From NCBI RefSeq assembly GCF_016595505.1, contig NZ_JAENIL010000019.1, forward strand, positions 60,966 through 124,965: a stretch of DNA of 64,000 nt, written 5' to 3'. This DNA is from Pelagicoccus mobilis (GTDB taxonomy: Bacteria; Verrucomicrobiota; Verrucomicrobiia; Opitutales; Opitutaceae). Shown one piece after another: positions 16,017-24,985 of the stretch. Each line of letters opens with the position of its first letter. The first letter of the stretch is position 1. The notes under the pieces are model-generated. The model ran no database searches and was not told the DNA's origin. It saw only the letters and a program-made list of their open reading frames with translations. A program made the position numbers and the translations under genes.

Positions 16017-17021
16017 CTACGCGATTGGGAAGTTTGTGGTATGGCTTGTATGGTTCGCCTTATCGACGAACAAAGCGTCAACGTTCGGAAGACGCTCGAT
16101 GAGCTCTTTGCCTTTTTCGAGGCCCATGAGGAAGACGGCAGTTGAGAGCGCGTCGGCTTCCATGGCGGTCGGCGCAGCTACCGTAACGCTGGAGAGCTCT
16201 TGAGGGGAACGACCGCTGCGTGGGTCGAGCAAGTGATGTTGCTCGTAGTCGTCCGTAAAATGAGATTCGTAATCGCCGGAAGTGGCGAGGCAGCGACCTT
16301 TGAACGAAGCGACGCCGAGGAAGGCGTCCTCTTCACGTGGGTGCTTAATGCCGATAGTCCAGTTGTCCTTATGGGCTGGAACGCCTACGGTGCTGATTTC
16401 GCCGCTATCTATAAGTGCGTGTTCGATGCCATGTGCTTTGAGAGCGCAGGCCGCGACGTCGGCGGCGTAACCTTGAGCAATTCCATTGAGCGTCAGGGCC
16501 ATCCCCTTGTTCGACAATGAGATCTGCTCTTCGGAGAGTTCGATATTCTGCCAGTTTACCAGATTCTTGGCGTCCTTTATTTCGGTGGGAGTAGGGAGTC
16601 GCTCCTGTTGTGAGGCCGCTTCGTAGGCTGCCCACAGCGGTTGTATCGACACGTCGAAGGCTCCATTCGATTGGACCGAGAGGTGTAGAGCGGTTTCAAG
16701 AACTTGGACGAGCGAAGCCTGTGGATTCGCTAAAAAACCGTCTCGGTTGAGTTTGCTCAATTGGCTATCCGGACGATAGAGACTCATTGTCTGTTCGACG
16801 CGTTCGATCGCCTCAAAGGCTTCAGTAAGAGCATCGCGGGCTACCTTACGATCTGCGTGGTATGCAGTGATCGTAACGGTGGTGCCGAGTGCTTGGCCGG
16901 TCTTAGATACCTTGACCAGATGGGCAAGGTTGGGGGCCTGAGGCCCTGTGGCGTAGCGGTAACCGCACAGACCGACTGCTGCGGCGCCAAACATGCCAAA
17001 TACAAACTGTCTTCGCTTCAC
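16017..17021 (-). CDS. apbE: FAD:protein FMN transferase
   Basis: A 334-aa exported flavin transferase that moves FMN from FAD onto Thr residues of RnfD and RnfG. The N-terminus is a Tat-like signal (KRRQFVFGMFGAAAVGLCGY). ALGTTVTI (44-51), LNGIAQGYAAD (178-188), DSGEIS (205-210, where many homologues have DxGG), LLDPRSGR (264-271) and TAMEADALSTAVFLMG (285-300) are ApbE motifs. The ATG has AAGGA at good spacing. A possible sigma-70 promoter (minus strand: CTGACC at 17111-17106, 18 bp, TAATAT at 17087-17082) precedes it. As first gene of the cluster, transcribed in the same direction as rnfB, it is probably the promoter-proximal gene of the whole energy operon. Confidence 0.93.
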   Translation of the reverse strand: MKRRQFVFGMFGAAAVGLCGYRYATGPQAPNLAHLVKVSKTGQALGTTVTITAYHADRKVARDALTEAFEAIERVEQTMSLYRPDSQLSKLNRDGFLANPQASLVQVLETALHLSVQSNGAFDVSIQPLWAAYEAASQQERLPTPTEIKDAKNLVNWQNIELSEEQISLSNKGMALTLNGIAQGYAADVAACALKAHGIEHALIDSGEISTVGVPAHKDNWTIGIKHPREEDAFLGVASFKGRCLATSGDYESHFTDDYEQHHLLDPRSGRSPQELSSVTVAAPTAMEADALSTAVFLMGLEKGKELIERLPNVDALFVDKANHTSHTTNFPIA

Positions 17022-17161
17022 TTTTCCTTTTCGGGGGGTGGAAAGTTGAGAGGAGTTCCGAGGTTAATTTAACTAACGAGAATATTAGGTGCGCTTCTTG
17101 AGGGTGGTCAGAAGATAAAATGACATAATTAAATAGTAAAGTAGTATTATTTAATAAATAG

Positions 17162-17209
17162 AACTTTTTGAGCATGGATATTGATGTCGGGACCGGGTCT
17201 CAAAAAGTT
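17162..17209. repeat. 11-bp inverted repeat in gene-free stretch
   Basis: AACTTTTTGAG and CTCAAAAAGTT are perfect complements 26 bp apart, upstream of apbE in an AT-rich area. It could be an operator or an old insertion scar. The rest of the stretch 17022-17613 shows no credible gene; several short open frames there overlap the REP-like palindrome and have no protein-like composition. Confidence 0.4.
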
Positions 17210-17423
17210 TTACGGTATCGCTATTGCGACTCGTTTTCGAGCGGTAGAAATTAACAAACTAATCGCTAGCATAACGCCGTAGTATGAAAACCGATTGTTT
17301 CGATACGATGGTAGTTCGTTCTTAGAGTCGACCAGTCGTTCTAGGAGCGAGCTTTCCACGCGATTGCTGAGCGCCTTTTCCCTTACCAATCGCGTGACTA
17401 GCACGCTCCCACTCGCAGCAAAT

Positions 17424-17448
17424 GGCCGTTGGGACAACGGCCGCTACC
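17424..17448. repeat. REP-like palindrome, GCTACC family (cleanest copy)
   Basis: GGCCGTT-gggac-AACGGCC followed by GCTACC. A 7-bp perfect stem with a 5-nt loop. It gives the clearest form of the family consensus seen at several intergenic sites of this window. Confidence 0.65.
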
Positions 17449-17613
17449 TTCTCGACTGCGAAGATATCAAACCTTTTTGCAGTTGGTATTAGAGAATTTC
17501 TTTGATGGGCTTTGTTGGGAAAGGGTAGAGGGAAGGGCCTCGGTTTAGAGACCATTGATGGGTTCTAAGCGAATGTAGTAGAAATAGCGATACGAGTCTG
17601 AGGTGCCTATGGG

Positions 17614-18468
17614 CTAGGGGCCGAGGTTTTGATAGTCAAAGACTAGGGTGTAGTTATTAGGGCGCGAAAGGCGGATTGTTTGGAATCGATCGATGCGGCG
17701 TTGAATGCGGCGTTCATCGGGGTCTAGTTGCAGTTGAGCCTGGCTTACTTTCCATTCAAGCCATGCGGACTCTCCCAGCAAGGCGTCGCGATTGACTTCG
17801 TATTCGATTTGGCGGAGAGCGAAGTTGTTGGTGTCGATCCAGACCCTCATCGATTTGTAGCCGTCGAGTTTGAGTACGTGGCAACGCGTTTTACCGAGTT
17901 TTCGGGTCCCGGTGTGCTTGATGTCGTTGGTAAGCAGATCGTCGTGGAATGCGGGGTCGAGAAAGTCCCTCATGATGGAGACGAACCGGTTGCTGGCGAA
18001 CTCAGCGTCATCGATCGCAAGGTTGAGGTTTGTGTGCTGCCTCGGCTCTTCTCTGGACTCCTCGTTTTGCGGGTACTGGTTCGAGACGATGTATAGGTCG
18101 TCCGCGGTGTAGATTTGCCCTTCGACGAAAGGGGTTTCGCTGGTGTCTACTAGGCGCCAAGACGCGGAGAAGTGAGCCGGACGGTTGTACTCGAGCGAGC
18201 AGCTATGGTTTACGGGGATGCTCTCTGATTCGAGTTGGGTCTCTTCGAGGCCGCGATCAACGTAGATGTCGATTTCCTCGATCATGGTTACGTTGCAGCT
18301 ATAGTATTCAGCGTAGCCATACATCTGGAGGGTTCTACGAAGAATCGCTTCTCCGTTGTTCTTTTTGGCGAGAAGGGGGGGAGTCGTGAGCAAACAGCAT
18401 AGGGCTATGGCCAGCGCGGTCTGCAATCGCTCGATCTTGAGCGGGGAGGATGGGATGCGTGGAGTCAT
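17614..18468 (-). CDS. Secreted LolA/LolB-fold-like protein
   Basis: A 284-aa protein with signal peptide (LQTALAIALCCLLTTPPLLA). Segments such as FSASWRLVDTSETPFVEGQIYTADD, KLGKTRCHVLKLDG, YKSMRVWIDTNNFALRQIEYE are typical of secreted beta-sheet proteins of the LolA / DUF2092 type, which bind lipid or lipoprotein acyl chains in an open half-barrel. The assignment is by general pattern only. ATG 18468 is chosen because it places the signal peptide near the start; upstream in-frame starts add charged unconserved residues. It is divergent from the two-component regulator gene and shares a ~290-bp intergenic region with it, so co-regulation is possible. Confidence 0.6.
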   Translation of the reverse strand: MTPRIPSSPLKIERLQTALAIALCCLLTTPPLLAKKNNGEAILRRTLQMYGYAEYYSCNVTMIEEIDIYVDRGLEETQLESESIPVNHSCSLEYNRPAHFSASWRLVDTSETPFVEGQIYTADDLYIVSNQYPQNEESREEPRQHTNLNLAIDDAEFASNRFVSIMRDFLDPAFHDDLLTNDIKHTGTRKLGKTRCHVLKLDGYKSMRVWIDTNNFALRQIEYEVNRDALLGESAWLEWKVSQAQLQLDPDERRIQRRIDRFQTIRLSRPNNYTLVFDYQNLGP

Positions 18469-18581
18469 GGTTGGATCAGGTCTCTTTCGATTGTCTAGGG
18501 CTACCATAGGTCGTTTTGCGAAACTGTCAAAAGAGCGGTTCCGGAAGCCTGTAGAGCGCAAAAAAGGGGGAGATCATGCTT

Positions 18582-18621
18582 TGTGCCATTTTCGGAACTG
18601 GGGCTTTTCGATATTGGCACA
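18582..18621. promoter_or_regulatory. Split TGTGCCA/TGGCACA inverted half-sites before the regulator gene
   Basis: TGTGCCA (18582-18588) and TGGCACA (18615-18621) face each other across 26 bp. The same two half-sites form a compact palindrome at 21530-21547 upstream of the sigma-54 promoter. A binding site for the adjacent NtrC-type regulator, allowing autoregulation, is inferred. I see no correctly spaced -24/-12 element here. Confidence 0.45.
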
Positions 18622-18762
18622 AAACGCCTACCGCAGGTGGTTTTGAGTCCTTTGTTAAGGGAGGTAAAGGGAGACATTGGAGGTGCGGCATAGCAATTGC
18701 TGAAAGCCACTGCCTCGGCGAATTGCAATATTAGAGAATCTGACCTCCATTATTAAAATCCA

Positions 18763-20136
18763 ATGAAACCCAACTCTGTGCCCCATCCGAGGATTCTTGT
18801 GTGCGACGATGAACAAGATGTCCTGGCTTCCGCTCGTTTGTTATTCAAAAACGAGGAGGTCGATTGCGTGACCGTCACCAACCCTGTGACCGCGTTCGAA
18901 AGCATCAGGGAAGATGAGTTCGACATGGTGTTGCTCGATCTCAACTACTCGCGAGATACGACCTCTGGAGCCGAAGGGCTTCAATTGATAGAAAGGGTTC
19001 GTGAGGAGGACACTAAACTGCCGATTGTTGTGACGACTGCCTGGGCGACGGTCGAGATTGCGGTTCGGGCGATGCGCAACGGGGCAAACGACTTCATAAC
19101 GAAGCCGTGGGACAATGAGCGTTTGTTGAGTATCGTGAGAAACATGCATGAGCTCTCTCGGCTGCAGCAGCGTGAGCAGCGGCTGGTGGATGAAAACGAT
19201 GTGCTGAGACGTTCCGATGAGAAGCAGGACATTGTCGGTGACTCGTCCGCGATGGTGGCGGTTCGCGAAACGATCTGCCAGATAGCTCCATCGGATGCCA
19301 ATATACTGATTACCGGTGAGAACGGTACGGGAAAGTCCATTTTCGCTAAGTGTATCCACGATATTTCCAAACGCTCGGTCGGTCCCTTTATCTCGGTCAA
19401 TATGGGCGGTATTTCGGATAGCCTTTTTGAAAGCGAACTGTTTGGGCATGTGAAAGGCGCGTTCACCGATGCGAAGTCTGATCGAACGGGGCGTTTCGAG
19501 CTTGCGGATGGGGGCACATTGTTTCTGGACGAAATTGGAGAATTGAGCGCGAGTCATCAGACAACCTTGCTTCGCTTGTTGGAGACGGGGGAGTTCGAGC
19601 GGCTTGGGTCTTCGAAAACGCGCAAAGCGGATGTCCGAATTATAAGCGCGACGAACGCTGACTTGGAGCAACTGGTTAACGATGGGAGGTTTCGTAGAGA
19701 TTTGTATTATAGACTGAATACAGTGCCCATACACATGCCTCCCCTTCGGGATCGAGAGCAAGACATCGTGGGACTGGCTCAGATGTTTCTGGAAAAGTAC
19801 ACGAAACGGTACCGCAAGGAGATTACCGGTTTTTCCAAGGAAGCTCTCGCCATCATTAAAAACAATGATTGGCCGGGCAATGTCCGCGAAATGGATCACG
19901 CGGTTGAACGGGCCGTGCTGCTTTCTACGGGCGACCGAGTGGAACCGGCATCGCTGGTGTTGTCCGCTTCGCCGAACAAGAGCCAGAGTCTTGACGACAT
20001 GAGCCTCGAGGAGGTCGAGACTTACTTGATCAAGCGGGCTCTGAGACGGAGCGATGGCAACGTGAACGAGGCGGCGGACGCTCTCGGCTTGAGCCGCAGC
20101 GCGTTTTATAGGCGGCTGCGAAAGTACTCCTTGTAG
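18763..20136 (+). CDS. Sigma-54-dependent response regulator, NtrC/AtoC type
   Basis: A 457-aa transcription activator. The receiver domain (9-130) has D15/D16, the phosphoacceptor D59 and K114. The AAA+ domain has Walker A GENGTGKS (185-192), the sigma-54 contact loop GAFTDA (232-237), Walker B GTLFLDEIGEL (251-261) and the arginine-rich RFRRDLYYRLN. A Fis-type HTH (EAADALGLSRSAFYRRLRKY) ends the protein. The contact loop has Asp where most family members have GAFTGA. The histidine kinase follows 24 bp downstream, and a sigma-54 promoter with an activator-like palindrome lies after the kinase, so the target is very probably the neighbouring ABC operon. Confidence 0.93.
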   Translation: MKPNSVPHPRILVCDDEQDVLASARLLFKNEEVDCVTVTNPVTAFESIREDEFDMVLLDLNYSRDTTSGAEGLQLIERVREEDTKLPIVVTTAWATVEIAVRAMRNGANDFITKPWDNERLLSIVRNMHELSRLQQREQRLVDENDVLRRSDEKQDIVGDSSAMVAVRETICQIAPSDANILITGENGTGKSIFAKCIHDISKRSVGPFISVNMGGISDSLFESELFGHVKGAFTDAKSDRTGRFELADGGTLFLDEIGELSASHQTTLLRLLETGEFERLGSSKTRKADVRIISATNADLEQLVNDGRFRRDLYYRLNTVPIHMPPLRDREQDIVGLAQMFLEKYTKRYRKEITGFSKEALAIIKNNDWPGNVREMDHAVERAVLLSTGDRVEPASLVLSASPNKSQSLDDMSLEEVETYLIKRALRRSDGNVNEAADALGLSRSAFYRRLRKYSL

Positions 20137-20160
20137 AAGCGACTCGAAACAAGTGTAGAT

Positions 20161-21489
20161 GTGAACTCTCTAAAGAAGATGACCAATCACTCGAAGGTGA
20201 TGTGGCTCTGTTTGCTTAGCGGTTTTCCAGGGCTGATCTTCATGCTGGTCACTTTTTTTCGGGAAGACTACTCGATGCTTTCTATAAGTACGATCGTGGT
20301 AGTCGTGTCGGCAGTGTACCTCTTCTGTTTTGTCTATCTCTACAAGCTGGTGGTGCACCCTTGGCAAGTTATGGCGAATGTGATCTCAGCTTTCAAGGAG
20401 CGAGACTTTACGCTTAGAATCAAGTATTCAAATGTTGATGACCCGTTGGAGCTTTCGTTTTTGGAGCTGAACAGCCTTGCCGATTGTCTGCAGAACCAAC
20501 GAATGGATGTTATCGAGACGCATGAGCTTCTCTCAAAGATTCTGCAGGAGGTGGAGGCGGCGGTGTTCTGTTTTGACGAGGAGGAGAACCTCAAGATGGC
20601 CAACGAGTTTGGTCGAGAGTTGTTTGCCTGCGAGGGGGATGCCCCGCTCAGCGGCACAGCGAGCGAACTAAACCTCAAGCCTTTCCTAAGGGAAGCGCTG
20701 CAATCTTCTCATGAGATCGAGTTCCCGGGCCGGAAAAGTCGTTGGCTGGTGAAGCGTAGCATTTATCGCGAGGGCGGCATGCCGCACACGATGCTTTTGG
20801 TAGCCGACCTGCAAGGCCCATTGAGAGAAGAAGAGCTCGACGCGTGGAAAAAGCTGATACGCGTGCTAGGGCATGAGCTGAACAATTCGATGACCCCGCT
20901 TCGCTCGATGGCGGATAGTCTGAAGCGGATTGTGCGTCGCGATCCGCTTCCGGACGAGTGGCGAGAGGATGTTTGCGGAGGGTTGTCGGTTATAGAACGG
21001 CGAGTGGAAAGCCTGAGTCGCTTCGTGACGGGGTACTCGCAGTTGGCCCGTCTGCCTGCACCGCAGCTGGAACCGTTTTTCCTGAAAGACCTTCTGGAAA
21101 GGGTTACTACGTTCGAATCGCGTTGTAAGGTAGATTTGGAGTTCGGGCCCGAGGTAGAGCTGTCCGGAGATGAAAGCCAGCTAGAGTTGGTTATCACGAA
21201 CTTGTTGAAAAACGCTGCTGAAGCGCTTGAAGGCCGGGATGGGGTTACGTCTGTCGGCTGGGATCTGGTCGACGAGGAGGCTGTCATCCGTATCAAGGAT
21301 GAGGGGCACGGGCTCGCCGGTGAGGATAATATTTTCGTGCCCTTCTTTAGCACCAAGGCGCAAGGGAGCGGGATTGGCCTGTTTCTTTCGCGTCAGATCG
21401 TCGAGGCTCACCATGGTCGGCTCACGCTCGAGAATCGAACGGATAGGGCGGGGTGTGTAGCGACTATCGCACTACCTGTTGGGTTATGA
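20161..21489 (+). CDS. Membrane-bound sensor histidine kinase
   Basis: A 442-aa kinase, partner of the preceding regulator. Two membrane helices (about 13-32 and 42-64) with a very short loop between them suggest sensing within the membrane or cytoplasm. A HAMP-like/linker part is followed by a PAS-like region (about 120-220). H238 in GHELNNSMTPL is the phosphoacceptor. The ATPase has the N box NLLKNAAEAL (347-356), G1 DEGHGL (380-385), F box FVPFFSTK (392-399) and G2 GSGIGL (402-407). It starts with GTG at 20161 or ATG at 20179; neither has a strong ribosome-binding site. Confidence 0.92.
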   Translation: MNSLKKMTNHSKVMWLCLLSGFPGLIFMLVTFFREDYSMLSISTIVVVVSAVYLFCFVYLYKLVVHPWQVMANVISAFKERDFTLRIKYSNVDDPLELSFLELNSLADCLQNQRMDVIETHELLSKILQEVEAAVFCFDEEENLKMANEFGRELFACEGDAPLSGTASELNLKPFLREALQSSHEIEFPGRKSRWLVKRSIYREGGMPHTMLLVADLQGPLREEELDAWKKLIRVLGHELNNSMTPLRSMADSLKRIVRRDPLPDEWREDVCGGLSVIERRVESLSRFVTGYSQLARLPAPQLEPFFLKDLLERVTTFESRCKVDLEFGPEVELSGDESQLELVITNLLKNAAEALEGRDGVTSVGWDLVDEEAVIRIKDEGHGLAGEDNIFVPFFSTKAQGSGIGLFLSRQIVEAHHGRLTLENRTDRAGCVATIALPVGL

Positions 21490-21529
21490 ATACGTATCGA
21501 CGAGCTCGTTTCGAAAGTGGAATTTATTC

Positions 21530-21547
21530 TGTGCCAAAACTGGCACA
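21530..21547. promoter_or_regulatory. Palindromic upstream activator site TGTGCCAAAACTGGCACA
   Basis: A 7-bp perfect inverted repeat with a 4-bp centre, located about 85 bp upstream of the -24 element. This is the usual distance for an enhancer bound by an NtrC-type activator. The same half-sites occur, split, before the regulator gene at 18582-18621. Binding by the regulator encoded at 18763 is inferred. Confidence 0.6.
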
Positions 21548-21631
21548 CAGCGGTCGCATACTGGCGCGTGAATTGAATGGCGCTTTTTTAAGCTACTGTT
21601 GGGCAAGTTCTTGAAGTGTTGGTGTTTTGAG

Positions 21632-21649
21632 TTGGCACATCTAATGCAA
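21632..21649 (+). promoter_or_regulatory. Sigma-54 promoter (-24/-12)
   Basis: TTGGCAC-atcta-ATGCAA: GG (21634-21635) and GC (21646-21647) are separated by exactly 10 bp, and the flanks agree with the consensus TGGCAC-N5-TTGC. Transcription would begin near 21659-21660 and read into the ABC ATPase gene at 21719. Confidence 0.8.
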
Positions 21650-21718
21650 ATGTGAAGCCGTCCTAATTCTCAGCGTGTCTCCTACACGTTCAACTCAAGC
21701 TCTAGCCCACCGACTGCC

Positions 21719-22423
21719 ATGAAAGATGCGCCGATTATTCAAATGGAAGGCATCATGAAAATCTTCTATAGTGATGAGATCGAGACCTATGCTCTCTCTG
21801 ATGTTTACCTAACAATCAAAGAAGGGGATTTCGTCTCGGTAGCTGGACCTTCCGGTTGCGGTAAATCCACTCTGCTTTCGATTCTTGGTTTGCTGGAAAC
21901 CCCGACAGACGGGCGGTATTGCTTGGATGGGTTGGACGTTCGCGACCTTGGCCGAAACGAGCTCGCATACGTGCGAAACGCCGAGATCGGCTTTATCTTT
22001 CAGAGTTTCAACTTGATTGGCGATCTCACAGTTGAAGAAAACGTAGAGCTTCCGCTTGCCTACGGAGGCATGCCAGCTGAGGAGAGGAAAAAGCGTGCCA
22101 AGGAAGTGCTCGAACGAGTGGAGATGAGCCACCGAAGAAACCACTTGCCGTATCAACTTTCTGGAGGTCAACAACAGCGGGTTGCGGTAGCTCGAGCTTT
22201 GTCAACTACTCCAAAGATCCTGTTAGCGGACGAGCCTACCGGAAACTTGGACTCGAAGAACGGGGATCGAGTGATGGATCTACTAAAAGAGCTTCATGGC
22301 GAAGGGACCACCATCTGCATGGTCACTCACGACAGTCGCTACAATGCTCATGCCGACAGGGTTTTGAGCCTCTTCGATGGAAGAGTCGTGAATGAGGAGG
22401 GGCTGGTGGAAGTTACGGTTTAG
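21719..22423 (+). CDS. ABC transporter ATPase, MacB/LolD type
   Basis: A 234-aa ATPase that powers the two following permeases. Walker A GPSGCGKS (43-50), Q-loop FQSFNLI (94-100), signature LSGGQQQR (147-154), Walker B ILLADEP (167-173) and switch H204 are intact. The family energises mechanotransmission-type exporters (MacB, LolCDE, FtsEX), which push substrates such as peptides or lipoproteins out of the periplasm or membrane. The permease genes begin within 40 bp, and the group lies behind the sigma-54 promoter. Confidence 0.93.
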   Translation: MKDAPIIQMEGIMKIFYSDEIETYALSDVYLTIKEGDFVSVAGPSGCGKSTLLSILGLLETPTDGRYCLDGLDVRDLGRNELAYVRNAEIGFIFQSFNLIGDLTVEENVELPLAYGGMPAEERKKRAKEVLERVEMSHRRNHLPYQLSGGQQQRVAVARALSTTPKILLADEPTGNLDSKNGDRVMDLLKELHGEGTTICMVTHDSRYNAHADRVLSLFDGRVVNEEGLVEVTV

Positions 22424-22458
22424 ACAAAATGTATTCGAAAACAGGATATGATAAGGTG

Positions 22459-24945
22459 ATGAGCTTTTTTACCAACATCCGCTTCGCATTTAGATTATTG
22501 GCCAAGAATCCGGGCTCTACAATAATGGCCATAGTGGTGATGGCGACTGGCACAGGTGTCGCCATCACCATGTTTGCTTTCGTGAATGGTGTCCTGTGGA
22601 GTTCGCCCGATTTCGCGAAGAAGGGGACGATCTACAACATCGATTGGGTGGAGCGTGATAAGTATAAGAACTCACAGAGAGTCAGCCCCTTGGATTACGA
22701 AATCTTCGAATCTGAGTCTGAGCAAATTGATGAGATGACTGCTTACATGGGATGGCGGGCTCCAGTGTACAATCCGTCTAGCGATGCATTCGCTAAGGAG
22801 TACAACTACAAGAGAGTTTCTGTGAATTTCTTCGAATTTTTGGGCGAGAAAATGCACCTAGGCCGGTCCTTTTTACCGGAAGATGTCTCTCGTGAGAAAG
22901 ATGATACGGTAGTGATCTCGCATGCGCTCTGGCGCGAGCAATACGGATCGAATGAAGAAGCGGTTGGATCAACGCTTATGGTTGGCGGTCTTCCTCACAA
23001 AGTCGTGGGAGTCGCCCGGCCTGGTTTCAGGTTTCCGGATGACAATAATCTATGGAAAGCGTCGGATTGGCCTGAGCCCCGCATGAGTACGTCCCCATCG
23101 GGAACAGGAAGACGGCATTGGGTTAAGGTCTACATGTTGGCTCGACTGAAAGAGGGCGTTACCCCGCGACAAGCAGAGGCTGAACTAGCGACCATTGCCG
23201 AGGGAATCGCCAACGAGTATCCAGAAAGCAATGATAACCTGCTGCGAATGAACGTGGAACCCTTTACGGAATGGTACATTCGCGACGAGGTAGAAAACCG
23301 TGCCTATGGACTCTTCTTATGCTCGTTCCTGGTGTTGGCCGTTGCGTGCGCTAATACATTCAATCTGATCATGTCTCGTACGGCTAGCCGTACCTCGGAG
23401 CTTTCCATCCGCTCCGCTCTTGGAGCGAACAGGGCTCATATTGTGGGGCAGGTTGTTTTGGATGGATTGGTCCTGACGAGTATCGGTGCTTTGGGCGGGG
23501 TGCTGATTGCAGGATGGAGTTTGAAGTTCATCTGGTCTTTTTTCAAAAGCGGCTACAGCGATGCCTATTGGTGGCATATGAATCTCGATGCGAAAGTAAT
23601 GGGATTCGTTGTCGGTCTCGTGTTCGTTTCTTCGGTTGTTTCCAGTCTGGTTCCGGGGTTGCGGGCCGCTCGCTCTGCAACGGCGGAAAATCTCAAGGAC
23701 GATGCTCGAACCTCTTCGGGCTTATTTGTGGGTAGCCTTTCTCGGTTAATCTTAGGGTTCCAGATTTCGGCGAGCAGTGTGCTCGCATTCGTGAGCATCC
23801 TAATGCTAGCGGTTTGGTACAAGTCGAATACTCGCCCTTGGCCCATTGAACCAACCGAAATATTGAGTACCGGGTTTAACCTTGCGGGGCTTGGGGAAGA
23901 CGAGCACGACCCGATATTGGTTGAGGCTCCTCGTGCAATGAAAGAACGCTTAGAAGCGTATCCGGGAGTGGATTCGGTCAGCTTCACAATCAAAGCTGTC
24001 TGCGGAATTTACGGGGGAACTTTTCTTCCATTCGAAATGGAGGGAGAGGACTACGAAAACTCGCGTCAAAAGCCCAAGGCTAGGGTTATGGGTATCGACT
24101 TAGGCTATGAGGACGTGTTTGACGCGAAACTGCTCGCGGGACGGATGTTCAATTCCCTGGATACGAAGGAGACAGAGGCTGTGTGCATCGTGAGTAAGCG
24201 TTTCGTCGACTATTATTGGCCAGGTGAAGATCCGATTGGGAAGCGGATCCGGTTTAACGATATCCATTGGATCCGAGATGGGTTCCTTACAGTAGTCGGC
24301 GTTATGCCCAAGCTAACCAGAGCCCCGCTAGGCAAGGAGAGTAGCGACTTATCCAACATTGGAGACATTAAGATTTACACACCACTTGCCCAGGGAACGC
24401 ATGCGGAACTAGGAATGCAGCTAAGATCAAAAGGTGATCCGCGTCGCTGGATACCGACGATCCGACGCGAGCTCGCGAAGATCGGACCTCAGTATACTCT
24501 GATCACCAACACTGTGACCGTGATGGAGGACGAGTATCGCTTTCTAGCGAAAGAGAATCTGACGTTAACTATGTTTGGCTTGTTCGGTGCCGCCTCTCTC
24601 GTTCTGGGAGCAGTGGGACTCTATTCGATTATGAGCTTTGATACAGGGCGGCGTTTTCGAGAGTTTGGAATTCGCATGGCTCTTGGAGCCGATTCCAAAA
24701 ATGTAGTCTATGCTGTGATACGAAATGGAATCGCAACCTTAGCAATTGGAAGCTCATTCGGTCTTGTCCTTGGGCATACCCTGACGGTTCTCATGCAAGA
24801 ATCGCTGGAGATAAATGTGATGCCACTCGGCTTCGTGTATCCAGTGGTGGTTGTCCTGTTAATTACGAGTATGGGGGTCGCGATGGGAGTGCCAGCCTGG
24901 AAGGCCTCGAGGACTCCGCCGAGTCAGGCTCTAAGGGTAAATTAG
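22459..24945 (+). CDS. ABC transporter permease, MacB/FtsX-like, first tandem copy
   Basis: A ~828-aa permease with the duplicated plan of long MacB-like permeases: an N-terminal helix (MAIVVMATGTGVAITMFAFVNGVLW), a periplasmic MacB_PCD-like domain (LGRSFLPEDV, VVISHALWREQYG, VVGVARPGFRFPDDN), three FtsX helices (ACANTFNLIMSRTASRTSELSIRSALGANRAHI), then a second helix, periplasmic domain (VCIVSKRFVDYYWPGEDPIGKRIRF) and FtsX block (REFGIRMALGADSKNV). ATG 22459 aligns with the start of the following paralogue; an earlier in-frame ATG at 22429 would add 10 residues. Substrate unknown; export of an antimicrobial, peptide or lipid is typical of relatives. Confidence 0.88.
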   Translation: MSFFTNIRFAFRLLAKNPGSTIMAIVVMATGTGVAITMFAFVNGVLWSSPDFAKKGTIYNIDWVERDKYKNSQRVSPLDYEIFESESEQIDEMTAYMGWRAPVYNPSSDAFAKEYNYKRVSVNFFEFLGEKMHLGRSFLPEDVSREKDDTVVISHALWREQYGSNEEAVGSTLMVGGLPHKVVGVARPGFRFPDDNNLWKASDWPEPRMSTSPSGTGRRHWVKVYMLARLKEGVTPRQAEAELATIAEGIANEYPESNDNLLRMNVEPFTEWYIRDEVENRAYGLFLCSFLVLAVACANTFNLIMSRTASRTSELSIRSALGANRAHIVGQVVLDGLVLTSIGALGGVLIAGWSLKFIWSFFKSGYSDAYWWHMNLDAKVMGFVVGLVFVSSVVSSLVPGLRAARSATAENLKDDARTSSGLFVGSLSRLILGFQISASSVLAFVSILMLAVWYKSNTRPWPIEPTEILSTGFNLAGLGEDEHDPILVEAPRAMKERLEAYPGVDSVSFTIKAVCGIYGGTFLPFEMEGEDYENSRQKPKARVMGIDLGYEDVFDAKLLAGRMFNSLDTKETEAVCIVSKRFVDYYWPGEDPIGKRIRFNDIHWIRDGFLTVVGVMPKLTRAPLGKESSDLSNIGDIKIYTPLAQGTHAELGMQLRSKGDPRRWIPTIRRELAKIGPQYTLITNTVTVMEDEYRFLAKENLTLTMFGLFGAASLVLGAVGLYSIMSFDTGRRFREFGIRMALGADSKNVVYAVIRNGIATLAIGSSFGLVLGHTLTVLMQESLEINVMPLGFVYPVVVVLLITSMGVAMGVPAWKASRTPPSQALRVN

Positions 24946-24985
24946 CTTTGTATCCAAAACACCCTGTAAACCGAAGGGATCTCAT

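Noticed and set aside
17210..17437. 75-aa open frame between apbE and the LolA-like gene
   Set aside because: Overlaps the REP-like palindrome and lacks a ribosome-binding site or recognisable pattern; an impression of a PEP-CTERM-like tail was not supported by the sequence.
18615..18640. Possible sigma-54 promoter before the response regulator gene
   Set aside because: TTGGCAC is present, but no GC at the required 10-bp spacing follows, so it was kept only as a half-site.
18841..19899. 352-aa open frame antisense to the response regulator gene
   Set aside because: Shadow of a strongly supported gene; no conserved motif in the translated product.
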